From JAKLKS01 sp964370855 (GTDB lineage: Bacteria; Planctomycetota; JAJSAM01; JAKLKS01), in assembly GCA_964370855.1 (NCBI GenBank), contig CAYJMF010000002.1:62001-126000 (forward strand): a stretch of DNA of 64,000 nucleotides, in the 5' to 3' direction. This document shows positions 8,288-16,420 of this stretch, one piece after another (positions within the stretch are counted from its first letter, which is position 1; the number at the start of each line of letters is the position of its first letter). A program made the translations under genes and the position numbers. The notes under the pieces are model-generated. The model had not been told where the DNA came from. It ran no database searches and saw nothing but the letters and a program-made list of their open reading frames with translations.

Positions 8288-9607
8288 ATGGCACGACGGA
8301 TGGCACTGGCCTTGATCTTGGTGTTGGCGCTCGGCGCCGGCCTGACCGCCTGCGGCGGCGACGACAGTGCCGAGCCGGCCCCGCCGGAGACGACCGAGCC
8401 GGCCCCGGCGGAGACGACCGAGCCGGCTCCGCCCGAGACGACCGAGCCGGCCCCGGCGGAGACGACCGAGCCGGCCCCGGCCACGGGCGTTGACCTCGAC
8501 GCGGTCCTGGCGGTCGATCTCGCGGCCTGCGAGACGCCCGCGGGGGATCCGCTCGTGATCGGCTACGCGGCTGACTTCTCGGAGGTGGGCGGCTTCGCGG
8601 ATGTGCCGGGAAGCGAGGCGGCCGCATTCATGGCCGAGCTCCTGAACTGCGCCGGCGGGGTCGGCGGGACGCCGGTCGAGGTGATCGTCAAGGACATCCA
8701 GGGCGACCCGGAGGTCACGCAGCGGGCGGCCCAGGAGCTGCTCGATGCGGGCGCGCAGGTGATCCTCGGCCCGCCCTTCGCGGACTTCGGCGCGCCGCTG
8801 CTCCAGGTCACCGCCGGCACGGTTCCCGTGCTGTTCGTGGCGTCCACCGAGCCCACGCTTCCCGATCCCGAAAGCCTCTCGTTCATCGTGGCCTTCGACG
8901 ACACGAAGCAGGCCACGGTCGCGGCCGAGTTCGCCCGCGAGCAGGGCCACGAGACCGCCGTCACGTTCACGTTCCCCGGCCCGTACTTCGGCTACACGAC
9001 CGAGGTCTTCGCGGACGTCTTCGAGGACGCGGGCGGCAGCGTGCTGGCCGACTACACGTACGACCTGGCTGACACGGATTTCTCCACGCAGGTCAACGAG
9101 CTCGCCAACCTGCCCGAGACCCCGGACGTCCTCTACACCGCCATGATCATGCCGCTGATCGCGACCTTGATCGGGCAGATCGAGGGAGCGGGCATCCAGG
9201 TGCCGGAGGACATGGCCGTGATCGGAGCCGACGCCTTCGATGCCACCCGCATCATCGACGATCCCGTCGCATCCGACGGCGTCTACTACACGACGCACGG
9301 GTTCCCCGGCGAGGGCACCGCCATGAAGGCCTTCCTCGACAGGTTCGAGGAGGCCAACGGGCGACCTCTCGAGACGGTCTCGTTCGGCGCGCTGGCGGGC
9401 GACGCGGTTCTGCTCGCCGCGGACGCGTACGCGCGCGCCGGCTCGCTCGACCCGCTCGCGATCGCGGAGGCCCTGACGCAGGCGCAGGGGGTTCCGGTGA
9501 TCACGGGAACCGTGACGTACGCGGGCACCAACGGCGTCCCGGAGAAGCCGGTGTACATGCACCAGATCGTCGGCGGTGAGATCCAGCTGGCGGCGACGTT
9601 CGACTAG
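8288..9607 (+). CDS. branched-chain-type ABC transporter substrate-binding lipoprotein
   Basis: 439-aa periplasmic-binding-protein type I. The signal peptide (MARRMALALILVLALGAGL) ends in a lipobox with Cys22. A low-complexity linker of Glu-Pro-Ala-Pro/Thr repeats (about 29-66) tethers the ligand-binding domain, which starts near PLVIGYAADFSEVGG. The typical LivK/Leu-Ile-Val pattern continues through QRAAQELLDAGAQVILGPP and later GTVTYAGTNGVP. An upstream in-frame start at 8252 would add a non-signal extension, so ATG 8288 was chosen. Ligand unknown; the downstream aromatic genes make an aromatic acid as plausible as an amino acid. Confidence 0.9.
   Translation: MARRMALALILVLALGAGLTACGGDDSAEPAPPETTEPAPAETTEPAPPETTEPAPAETTEPAPATGVDLDAVLAVDLAACETPAGDPLVIGYAADFSEVGGFADVPGSEAAAFMAELLNCAGGVGGTPVEVIVKDIQGDPEVTQRAAQELLDAGAQVILGPPFADFGAPLLQVTAGTVPVLFVASTEPTLPDPESLSFIVAFDDTKQATVAAEFAREQGHETAVTFTFPGPYFGYTTEVFADVFEDAGGSVLADYTYDLADTDFSTQVNELANLPETPDVLYTAMIMPLIATLIGQIEGAGIQVPEDMAVIGADAFDATRIIDDPVASDGVYYTTHGFPGEGTAMKAFLDRFEEANGRPLETVSFGALAGDAVLLAADAYARAGSLDPLAIAEALTQAQGVPVITGTVTYAGTNGVPEKPVYMHQIVGGEIQLAATFD
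8372..8482 (+). repeat. 24-bp in-frame tandem repeat (about 4.6 copies)
   Basis: Units at 8372, 8396, 8420, 8444 and a partial at 8468 encode EPAP(P/A)ETT. This is a low-complexity, proline/threonine-rich spacer between the lipidated Cys and the binding domain. Near-identical units make it prone to length variation and misassembly. Confidence 0.9.
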
Positions 9608-9619
9608 CGAGCAAGGCCC

Positions 9620-10348
9620 GTGCTGGGCGTCGAGGGACTGACCACACGCTATGGCTCGATCACGGCCATTCGCGAGGTCTCGCTCCGGGTGGGGGCCGGT
9701 GAGGTCGTTGGCCTCATCGGCCCCAACGGGGCCGGCAAGACGACGTTGCTCGCGACCGTGGCCGGGCTCCTCGACCCGGCCGCCGGTCGGGTCGAGCTCG
9801 ACGGCCGAGATGTCACCGGGGCGCCGCCCGACCGGATGCTTCGCCGCGGGGTCGCCCTCGTGCCGGAACGGCGGCGCCTGTTCGCGGACCTGACCGTGCA
9901 GGAGAACCTGCTCGTGGCCGGGATCACGGCCACGGCCGGCGAGCGGCGAGAGCGGCTCGGAGAGGTGGTGGAGCTGTTCCCCGTGCTCGGTCAGAAGTGG
10001 GGCGCCCAGGCTGGCTACCTGTCCGGCGGCGAGGCGCAGCAGCTCGCGATCGCCCGCGCGCTGATGAGCAACCCGCGGCTGATCCTGATGGACGAGCCCA
10101 CGCTCGGGCTCGCACCGGTCCTCGTCGACGTCGTCTTCGAGTTGATCGGCCGTCTCCGGGAGCAGGGCCGTACGCTGCTCGTGGTCGAGCAGAACGCTCG
10201 CCGCCTGCTGCGGGCCGCCGACCGCGCCTACGTCCTGCGCACGGGCAGCATCGTGGCGGAGGGAGCCGGCGACGAGCTGCTGGCCCGGCCCGGGCTGTTC
10301 GAGGCCTACGTCGGGGCCGGCGCCGGGGGGGAGGTGCCCGGGACGTGA
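9620..10348 (+). CDS. livF: branched-chain-type ABC transporter ATPase (LivF-like)
   Basis: 242-aa cytoplasmic ATPase subunit. Walker A GPNGAGKTT near residue 35, Q-loop region VPERRRLFADLTVQENL (the PERR...F...T..ENL signature typical of LivF), signature YLSGGEAQQLAIARAL, Walker B RLILMDEPTLGLAP, H-loop replaced by Gln (VVEQN), as usual in LivF. GTG start 13 bp after the binding-protein stop. The stop overlaps the next GTG as GTGA. Confidence 0.93.
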   Translation: MLGVEGLTTRYGSITAIREVSLRVGAGEVVGLIGPNGAGKTTLLATVAGLLDPAAGRVELDGRDVTGAPPDRMLRRGVALVPERRRLFADLTVQENLLVAGITATAGERRERLGEVVELFPVLGQKWGAQAGYLSGGEAQQLAIARALMSNPRLILMDEPTLGLAPVLVDVVFELIGRLREQGRTLLVVEQNARRLLRAADRAYVLRTGSIVAEGAGDELLARPGLFEAYVGAGAGGEVPGT

Positions 10349-11235
10349 CCGAGTTCGTCCAGCAGCTCGTGGACGGCCTCGGTCGCGGGGGCATCTACGC
10401 CCTGCTCGCGCTCGGGCTGGCCCTGATCTTCGGCGTCATGCACCTCGTCAACTTCGCCCACGGCGAGACGATCACCGTGCCCGCATACGTGGCCTTCGGG
10501 ATCTCCCTCGCCGTCGGAGGCAACTGGTGGGTGATCGTGCCCGCCGTGATCGTCGCCGCGATCCTCGTCTCGGTCGCGACCGAGTTCGTGGCGTTCCGCT
10601 GGGTGCGGGGCTCGAGCGACTTCACGATGCTGCTCACCTCCTTCGGCGTGCACTTCGTCGTGGTCGCGGTCTTCGTGATGGCCGTCTCGCCGAAGGCGAA
10701 GAACTTCGAGAAGCCGGGCTGGATCTTCAACACGGTCAGGGTCGGCGGGGTCTCGTTCGAGATCGTCGACCTCGTCACGATCGGCGTCACCCTCGCCACG
10801 CTCGTGCTGACGGTGTCGATCCTGCGCAAGACGCTGTTCGGGATCGCGATCCGCGCCGCCGCCGAGGACTTCGACGCTGCCCGGCTGATGGGCGTGCGCT
10901 CAAACCGCGTGATCCGCAGCGCGTTCGCGCTGGCCGGCTTCCTCGCCGGAGTCGCCGCCGTCTTCTGGCTGATGCGGACGGGCGAGGCCGAGCCGGGAGC
11001 GGGTCTCGTGCCGTTGCTGAAGGGCGTGATCGCGGCGATCATCGGCGGGCTCGGAAGCCTGACCGGCGCCGTGCTCGGCGGCTTCGCGCTCGGGCTCGCG
11101 GAGGTGTACCTCCGGGCCTGGCTGCCGGGTGATCTCGCCGGTCTGACCGAGGGCGCCGTGTTCCTCCTGATCGCGCTGCTGTTCATCGTCCGCCCGCAGG
11201 GGTTCGTGACCGTGCGCCGGGCGGAGCGCGTCTAG
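10345..11235 (+). CDS. livH: branched-chain-type ABC transporter permease (LivH-like)
   Basis: 296-aa inner-membrane permease. Starts with QQLVDGLGRGGIYALLALGL and has IFGVMHLVNFAHGE, the diagnostic LivH/LivM motif near the N-terminus. About eight hydrophobic segments follow, then AAAEDFDAARLMGVRSNRV (the coupling EAA-like loop) and GVIAAIIGGLGSLTGAVLGG. GTG start at 10345 overlaps livF. Typical length. Confidence 0.93.
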   Translation: MTEFVQQLVDGLGRGGIYALLALGLALIFGVMHLVNFAHGETITVPAYVAFGISLAVGGNWWVIVPAVIVAAILVSVATEFVAFRWVRGSSDFTMLLTSFGVHFVVVAVFVMAVSPKAKNFEKPGWIFNTVRVGGVSFEIVDLVTIGVTLATLVLTVSILRKTLFGIAIRAAAEDFDAARLMGVRSNRVIRSAFALAGFLAGVAAVFWLMRTGEAEPGAGLVPLLKGVIAAIIGGLGSLTGAVLGGFALGLAEVYLRAWLPGDLAGLTEGAVFLLIALLFIVRPQGFVTVRRAERV

Positions 11236-11252
11236 CGGGCCGGGCGCGGACG

Positions 11253-13094
11253 ATGCTGCGCGGGAACCTCGTCGGGCGGCTGCTCCTGCCGGGTGCAGGC
11301 TCGCTCGCCGTCTTCGGCCTGCTCGTCGGTGGGGGCCTCCTGTACGCGTCGGGCGGAGGTGCGGCGCGGGACACGCTGGTGACGCAGATGCTCGTCAACG
11401 CGGTGCTGGTGATCGGGCTGCAGGTCTTCATCGGCAACACCGGCATCCTCTCCTTCGGCCACATGGGCTTCGCTGCCGTGGCCGGCTACACGTTCGCCCT
11501 GCTCGCGATCGCGCCGCGGTTCAAGGAGCGCTCCGTGCCGGACGCTCCGTTCGGGCTTGCCGACGTCCAGCTCGGGATCGCCCCGGCGATGGTCATCGCG
11601 GTCGCCGTGACTCTCGCCCTGGGGCTGATCGTCGGGCTCGGTCTGATCCGCTCGGGCGCGAAGTCCGGGGCGATCGCGGCGACCATGATCACGCTGGCCC
11701 TGCTCTTTGTCGTCTACGAGGTCGCGCGCAACTACCCCGACCTCACGAACGGCCGCGTCGGGCTGACGTTCGGGCCCGGGAACTCCCTCAGCGACCGCAC
11801 CTGGATCTACGTGATCCTCTTCGTCGCGATCCTGATCGCGCGTCTCTTCCGCGAGACCGAGACGGGCCGTCTCGCACAGGCTGCCCGCGAGGACGATCTC
11901 GCAGCCCGGGCCATGGGCGTCAACCCGGCCTACCCGCAGCTCGCGGCTCTGCTCCTGAGCGTCGTCTTGATCGCCGTGGGAGCGTCGCTGCGGACGCACG
12001 TGCTCGGCTCGATGACGCCCGAGTTCTTCTTCTTCAGCTACACGCTGCTCACGCTCGTGATGCTGATCGTGGGCGGGCGCAACGGCGTCACCGGGGCGGT
12101 GCTCGGCGTCATCGTGATCACGGCCGGCAACGAGTTCACACGGCACCTCGCCGGCGGCGATGTCTCCGTGCCCGGCCTGAACTGGCTGCTCCAGGAGGGC
12201 CTCTCGGACATCTTCCTCGGCGGCGCCATGCTCCTGTTCATGATCCTTCGCCCGGAGGGCCTGCTCGGCGACTGGGAGATCGACTTCCCGCTCAGACGTC
12301 TCCTGCAGCGCCTCCCGCTGCCCGGAGGGGCGAAGCGGGCGAGTCCCGTGCCCGCCGCCGCCAGGCCGGAACCGTCGCGGCTCTCGGCCAGCGAGGTGAC
12401 CGTGCTGTTCGGCGGTTTCCGCGCGCTCGACGGGAGCTCGATCGAGGCCCGGGCCGACGAGATCGTCGGTCTGATCGGCCCGAACGGAGCGGGCAAGACG
12501 ACGCTCCTGAACGTCGTCACGGGCATCGTCACTCCCGCGGGAGGGCGGTTCTCCCTCGACGAGCGGGTGCTCACGGGCGAGCAGCCGCACGTGATCGCCC
12601 GGGCCGGATTGGCCCGAACGTTCCAGAACCTGCGCCTGTTTCCCGCCCTGTCCGTGCGCGAGAATGTCTCGGTGGCCGCGCTCGTCGCGGCCCGGCACCG
12701 CTCGGATCGCCTGCTCCCCGATCCGGATGAGCTGCTCGTCGCAGCGGGACTGTGGGAACAGCGCGACCGGCGGGCGCGGGAGCTCGACTACGGTGCCGCC
12801 CGCACGCTCGAGTTGGCGCGCGCCGCGGCAGCCGCGCCCGCGTTTCTCTTGCTCGACGAGCCGACGTCCGGGCTCGGCGAGGCGGAGTCGGCCGCGATGA
12901 TCGACCACGTTCGCGCGACGGCTGCGGCGATCGGCGCGGGCGTGCTCGTGATAGACCACGACCTCCACTTCATCACGACCATCTGCGATCGAATCTACGT
13001 GCTCGACCAGGGCCGCGTGATCGCGGAGGGGACGCCGGCGGAGATCCAGGCCGATCCTGCCGTCCAGGTCGCCTACCTCGGCGCTCCCGGGTAG
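11253..13094 (+). CDS. livM-livG: fused ABC permease-ATPase (LivM-LivG)
   Basis: 613 aa combining two normally separate subunits. Residues about 1-335 are a LivM permease (GLQVFIGNTGILSFGHMGFA; multiple membrane helices; AAREDDLAARAMGVNPAYP coupling loop). Residues about 370-613 are a LivG ATPase: GPNGAGKTT at 409-417, LARTFQNLRLFPALSVREN, Walker B FLLLDEPTSGLGEAE, H-loop VLVIDHDLHFI. The signature is LDYGAARTLELARA, degenerate relative to the usual xxYGxQRxLEIARA. A soluble linker (PLPGGAKRASPVPAAARPEP region) joins the halves. There is no frameshift or stop between domains, so the fusion appears genuine. Confidence 0.92.
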   Translation: MLRGNLVGRLLLPGAGSLAVFGLLVGGGLLYASGGGAARDTLVTQMLVNAVLVIGLQVFIGNTGILSFGHMGFAAVAGYTFALLAIAPRFKERSVPDAPFGLADVQLGIAPAMVIAVAVTLALGLIVGLGLIRSGAKSGAIAATMITLALLFVVYEVARNYPDLTNGRVGLTFGPGNSLSDRTWIYVILFVAILIARLFRETETGRLAQAAREDDLAARAMGVNPAYPQLAALLLSVVLIAVGASLRTHVLGSMTPEFFFFSYTLLTLVMLIVGGRNGVTGAVLGVIVITAGNEFTRHLAGGDVSVPGLNWLLQEGLSDIFLGGAMLLFMILRPEGLLGDWEIDFPLRRLLQRLPLPGGAKRASPVPAAARPEPSRLSASEVTVLFGGFRALDGSSIEARADEIVGLIGPNGAGKTTLLNVVTGIVTPAGGRFSLDERVLTGEQPHVIARAGLARTFQNLRLFPALSVRENVSVAALVAARHRSDRLLPDPDELLVAAGLWEQRDRRARELDYGAARTLELARAAAAAPAFLLLDEPTSGLGEAESAAMIDHVRATAAAIGAGVLVIDHDLHFITTICDRIYVLDQGRVIAEGTPAEIQADPAVQVAYLGAPG

Positions 13095-13128
13095 GCGGCT
13101 CGTCACGCCGGGCCCGCGCCACCTGCGT

Positions 13129-13134
13129 TAGGGT
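13129..13134 (+). promoter_or_regulatory. TAGGGT 6 bp before ATG 13141
   Basis: TAGGGT, then TGGCGC, then the ATG. No ribosome site fits between, so a leaderless start is likely. It would let the FAH gene be expressed independently of the upstream ABC operon (46-bp intergenic space). Confidence 0.5.
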
Positions 13135-13140
13135 TGGCGC

Positions 13141-13986
13141 ATGCGAATCGCGAACCTCTCCGGCAGGGCTCAGCTGGTCGTCGACGGTCGCCTCGTCGAT
13201 GTCGAGCGGGCGAGTGGCGGGCGGCTGCCCGCCGACCCGATGGCGCTGATCCCGGCGCTTGCGGAGATTGGCGACCTTCCCGTGCCCGACGACGCTCCCG
13301 CGCTCGAGGGAGCCGCGCTCGGGCCGCCCGTGCCGCGCCCGTCCAAGATCCTCGCGATCGGGCTCAACTACCGCGGCCACGCCGAGGAGTCGGGGCTCGA
13401 GATCCCGACGGAGCCGGTCGTGTTCACGAAGCTCCCGAGCGCGCTCGTCGGCTGCGCCGACGACATCGTGATCCCCGCGGGCCGCACCCAGGTCGACTGG
13501 GAGGTCGAGCTCGTCGTCGTGATCGGCCGCCGCGGCAAGCGGATCGCCGAGGCGGACGCCTGGTCGTACGTCGCGGGGGTCACCGGCGGGCAGGACGTCT
13601 CCGACCGCGAGGAGCAGTTCCGCGCGCTCAGGCAGTTCGCGATGGCCAAGTCGTTCGACACGTACGCGCCGCTCGGCCCGGTGCTCGTCACGCCGGACGA
13701 GCTCGCTGACCCCGACGACATCGGGCTGATCTGCCGGGTCGACGGCGAGGTGATGCAGTCGAGCCGCACCGGCGACCTGATCTTCCCGGTGGCGGCGCTG
13801 CTCGCGTGGATGTCCCGGATCTGCACGCTCGAGCCCGGCGACCTGATCTTCACCGGAACCCCGTCCGGTGTCGGGTTCGGCCGTGATCCGCGGCGGTTCC
13901 TGGCGCCGGGCAACGTGGTCGAGTCGGAGATCGAGGGCGTCGGCTCGCTGCGCAACGTCTGCGCGGCCGGGCCCACGTACGCCTGA
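13141..13986 (+). CDS. fumarylacetoacetate hydrolase (FAH) family protein
   Basis: 281 aa. The N-terminal cap (about 1-60) is followed by the FAH fold: KILAIGLNYRGHAEESG, PVVFTKLPSALVG, DWEVELVVVIG (metal-binding Glu pair), SDREEQFR, AKSFDTYAPLGP, LIFTGTPSGVGFG. Members hydrolyse or decarboxylate diketo acids from aromatic ring cleavage (for example HpaG-type decarboxylase/isomerase). Here it heads the cluster with a second FAH gene at 14630, resembling split hpaG1/hpaG2 functions. The exact reaction is inferred from context. Confidence 0.88.
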   Translation: MRIANLSGRAQLVVDGRLVDVERASGGRLPADPMALIPALAEIGDLPVPDDAPALEGAALGPPVPRPSKILAIGLNYRGHAEESGLEIPTEPVVFTKLPSALVGCADDIVIPAGRTQVDWEVELVVVIGRRGKRIAEADAWSYVAGVTGGQDVSDREEQFRALRQFAMAKSFDTYAPLGPVLVTPDELADPDDIGLICRVDGEVMQSSRTGDLIFPVAALLAWMSRICTLEPGDLIFTGTPSGVGFGRDPRRFLAPGNVVESEIEGVGSLRNVCAAGPTYA

Positions 13987-14024
13987 GCTCGAAGCGGCGC
14001 CCGCTCCGGTCGCGCTGCCTCTGG

Positions 14025-14036
14025 CTAGAGTTCTAG
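14025..14036 (+). promoter_or_regulatory. CTAGA-GT-TCTAG palindrome over a -10-like TAGAGT
   Basis: A perfect 5-bp inverted repeat with a 2-bp centre overlaps TAGAGT (14026-14031), 11 bp before the TTG at 14043. CTAG-containing palindromes are scarce in this GC-rich sequence outside stop codons. It could be an operator for the ring-cleavage operon, although no regulator gene is adjacent. Confidence 0.35.
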
Positions 14037-14042
14037 TCAGGA

Positions 14043-14633
14043 TTGACCTTGCGGAGCGCAGAGAAAGATGCTTTCGATCTTCTTCCGGCCGCGGAGGCGA
14101 CGGCGGCCCGTGCGGGCGCGAAGCAGGCGTTCCGCCGCTGTGTCGGAGCGTTCCCGACGGGCGTCTGCGTCGTCGTCGCCGAACACGCGGGGCGGCCGGC
14201 GGGCATGACCCTGAACAGCTTCACGTCGGTCTCGCTCGACCCGCTGATCGTGCTCGTCTCCCTCGGCCACGGCGCACGAACGCTCGACGCGGTACGTCGT
14301 TCCGGGCGGTTCTCGATCAGCGTGCTGCACCGCGGCCAGCGCCAGGTTGCCCTCGACTTCGCCGAGCGGGGGACGCCGTTCCCGGCCGGCCATGTTCGCC
14401 CGGCGGAGGCCGGGCAGCTGGTCGTGCGCCACGCGCTCGCCGAGCTTTGCTGCTCGGTGCAGGGGATCGTCACGGCCGGCGACCACGACGTCGTCCTCGG
14501 CGTGGTCGGCAGCTTCTCGGGCGGCGACGGCGAGCCGCTGGTCTTCCATGCCGGCCGCTTCGGCCACGTCGCCGCCGACGCCGGAGCGCCCGCCGGCTTC
14601 GACGCGTTCCTCGGCGAGGGGATCGGGTGGTGA
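14043..14633 (+). CDS. flavin reductase domain protein (HpaC-like partner)
   Basis: 196-aa FMN/FAD reductase of the two-component monooxygenase type. Visible: FRRCVGAFPTGVCVVVA, AGMTLNSFTSVSLDPLIVLVSL (flavin-binding motif), FSISVLHRGQRQVALDFAER and a C-terminal HDVVLGVVGSF with PLVFHAGRFGH. The start is TTG 14043; no in-frame ATG or GTG precedes the conserved domain. It likely supplies reduced flavin to the HpaB-type oxygenase at 16421. The stop overlaps the next GTG (GTGA). Confidence 0.85.
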   Translation: MTLRSAEKDAFDLLPAAEATAARAGAKQAFRRCVGAFPTGVCVVVAEHAGRPAGMTLNSFTSVSLDPLIVLVSLGHGARTLDAVRRSGRFSISVLHRGQRQVALDFAERGTPFPAGHVRPAEAGQLVVRHALAELCCSVQGIVTAGDHDVVLGVVGSFSGGDGEPLVFHAGRFGHVAADAGAPAGFDAFLGEGIGW

Positions 14634-15490
14634 GCGGCCGCGTACGCATCGAGGTCGGCGGCGAGGCGCGCTGGGGCAGGCGGGAAGGCTCGGAGATCAT
14701 CCTCGACTCCGGCGGGCAGGTTCCCGAGGCGACGTCCGTCTACCTGGCCCCGGCGGAACCCACCAAGGTGATCGCCGTCCATCTCACCTACCGCTCGAGG
14801 CTCGAGGAGTACGGGGCCCGCACGCCGGCGGAGCCTTCGTACTTCCTGAAGCCGCCCTCGACCCTGAACGGCCACCGCGGCGAGATCCGCCGGCCCGCGG
14901 GGACGAGCTTCCTGAACTACGAGGGCGAGGTCGCGGCCGTGGTCGGCAAGCGGATGAAGGGCGTCCCCGAGGGCCGGGTGCTCGAGCACCTGGCCGGGTT
15001 CGCGTGTGCGAACGACGTCGGCCTGCATGACTTCCGCCACGCCGACCGCGGCTCGATGCTGCGCGTGAAGGGCCAGGACGGCTTCCTGCCGCTCGGCCCG
15101 GAGCTCGTCCCGGCGAGCGAGTGGGACCCGTCCTCCTATACGCTGCGCACCTACCTGAACGGGACCGTCGTCCAGGAGGCGACGGCGGATGACCTGATCT
15201 GGCCCGTCACCTACCAGCTCGCGGACCTCTCCCGGCTGATCAGGCTCGAGCCAGGTGACGTCGTCCTGACCGGGACGCCCGCGCACTCGCGGCCGATGCA
15301 GCCGGGAGACGTGGTCGAGGTCGAGGTGACGGGGCTCGGGCGGCTCGAGAGCACGGTCGTCGAGTGGGACGTCGATCTCGCCGGCCCGGGCGAGCAGCCG
15401 GAGGTCTCCGCGGCCACGCTGCACGTCGCGCTCGCGATCCCCGAGGAGGAGGCGGAGCGTCGCGTCCGGGAGGGGAGGATCGGGCCGTGA
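14630..15490 (+). CDS. FAH-family hydrolase/isomerase
   Basis: 286 aa, a second FAH-fold enzyme. Visible: KVIAVHLTYRSRLEEYG, PSYFLKPPSTLNGH, FLNYEGEVAAVVGKRMKG (metal ligands), NDVGLHDFRHADRG, RVKGQDGFLPLGPEL, DVVLTGTPAHSRPMQPGD. Resembles 5-carboxymethyl-2-oxo-hex-3-ene-1,7-dioate decarboxylase/isomerase-type proteins of the homoprotocatechuate pathway. GTGA overlaps link it to genes on both sides, so it is part of one translationally coupled block with the dioxygenase. Confidence 0.87.
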   Translation: MSGRVRIEVGGEARWGRREGSEIILDSGGQVPEATSVYLAPAEPTKVIAVHLTYRSRLEEYGARTPAEPSYFLKPPSTLNGHRGEIRRPAGTSFLNYEGEVAAVVGKRMKGVPEGRVLEHLAGFACANDVGLHDFRHADRGSMLRVKGQDGFLPLGPELVPASEWDPSSYTLRTYLNGTVVQEATADDLIWPVTYQLADLSRLIRLEPGDVVLTGTPAHSRPMQPGDVVEVEVTGLGRLESTVVEWDVDLAGPGEQPEVSAATLHVALAIPEEEAERRVREGRIGP

Positions 15491-16410
15491 TCCGGCTCTC
15501 CCGGATCGACCACGTCTGCCTGCGGGTCGCGGACCTCGCGGAGGCCGCGCCGCGGTGGGCGCTCCAGTTCGGGCTGGTCGAGCGCGCCTGCGAAGGCGGC
15601 CGCTCCCTGCTCGCCTGCAACGACGAGCCGTACTGCCTCGAGCTCGCCGAGGGCGACGCGCCGGGCCACGACCACACCGGCTTCGAGCTCGCCGGCGGCT
15701 GTTCGCTCGACGACGCGCGCGCCCACCTCGACGGGCACGGCGTCGGTTGGGAGGAGCGGGACGGCGGCCTGCACGTTCGCGACCCGGACGGCCGGGGCAT
15801 CGAGCTGATGCCCCACCGCCCCGCGGCCTCGGAGGTCGAGCGCTGGCCCCAGCACGCGCGTCCGTCGCGTACGGTGCACGTCGGCGGCCCTCGCAAGCTC
15901 GGCCACGTCAACTGCCTTACCGCCGACATCGAGGCGGGCGTGCGCTTCTACACCGAGGTGCTCGGGATGCGGGTCTCCGACTGGCTGGGAGACGGAGGCG
16001 TCTGGTTCCACGTCAACACGGATCACCACGTGATGGCCCTCGTCGACAAGGGCTACGCGCACTTCCACCACCTCGCGTTCGAGACGGTCGACATCGGCAA
16101 GCAGCGCGATGTGCTCGACCACGTCGCCCGCCACGGGCGCTGGCTCGGCTGGGGCCCGACCCGGCACGGCATCGCGGGCAACATCGCGAGCTACGTGCGG
16201 ATCGTCGAGGAGAAGTGCTTCGTCGAGCTCTACTGCGACATGGAGCAGCTCCAGGATGGCCACGTCCCGCGCGTCTACCCGGACGACCGTTACTCGTCCA
16301 ACACCTGGGGCCCGCTGCCGCCCCGCTCCTACTTCCGCTTCGACGCCGCCGCGATCGAGTCCGAGCGACAGAGCCTCGAGACGCTCGGCATCCCCTTGCC
16401 CCCCGCCTGA
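15487..16410 (+). CDS. type I extradiol ring-cleavage dioxygenase (VOC superfamily)
   Basis: 307 aa with two vicinal-oxygen-chelate modules. Module 2 carries the apparent Fe(II)/Mn(II) triad: His140 in LGHVNCLTAD, His195 in HFHHLAFE, Glu247 in CFVELYCDM, with spacing like homoprotocatechuate 2,3-dioxygenase. It should open a catechol ring next to one hydroxyl (meta cleavage). The neighbouring HpaB-like and FAH-like genes point to 3,4-dihydroxyphenylacetate or a related catechol. GTG 15487 overlaps the previous stop. Confidence 0.9.
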   Translation: MIRLSRIDHVCLRVADLAEAAPRWALQFGLVERACEGGRSLLACNDEPYCLELAEGDAPGHDHTGFELAGGCSLDDARAHLDGHGVGWEERDGGLHVRDPDGRGIELMPHRPAASEVERWPQHARPSRTVHVGGPRKLGHVNCLTADIEAGVRFYTEVLGMRVSDWLGDGGVWFHVNTDHHVMALVDKGYAHFHHLAFETVDIGKQRDVLDHVARHGRWLGWGPTRHGIAGNIASYVRIVEEKCFVELYCDMEQLQDGHVPRVYPDDRYSSNTWGPLPPRSYFRFDAAAIESERQSLETLGIPLPPA

Positions 16411-16420
16411 GGAGAGCCGC

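Noticed and set aside
8372..8482. Tandem repeat as a functional DNA element
   Set aside because: The 24-bp period is in frame and encodes a Pro/Thr/Glu spacer after the lipobox, which explains it fully.
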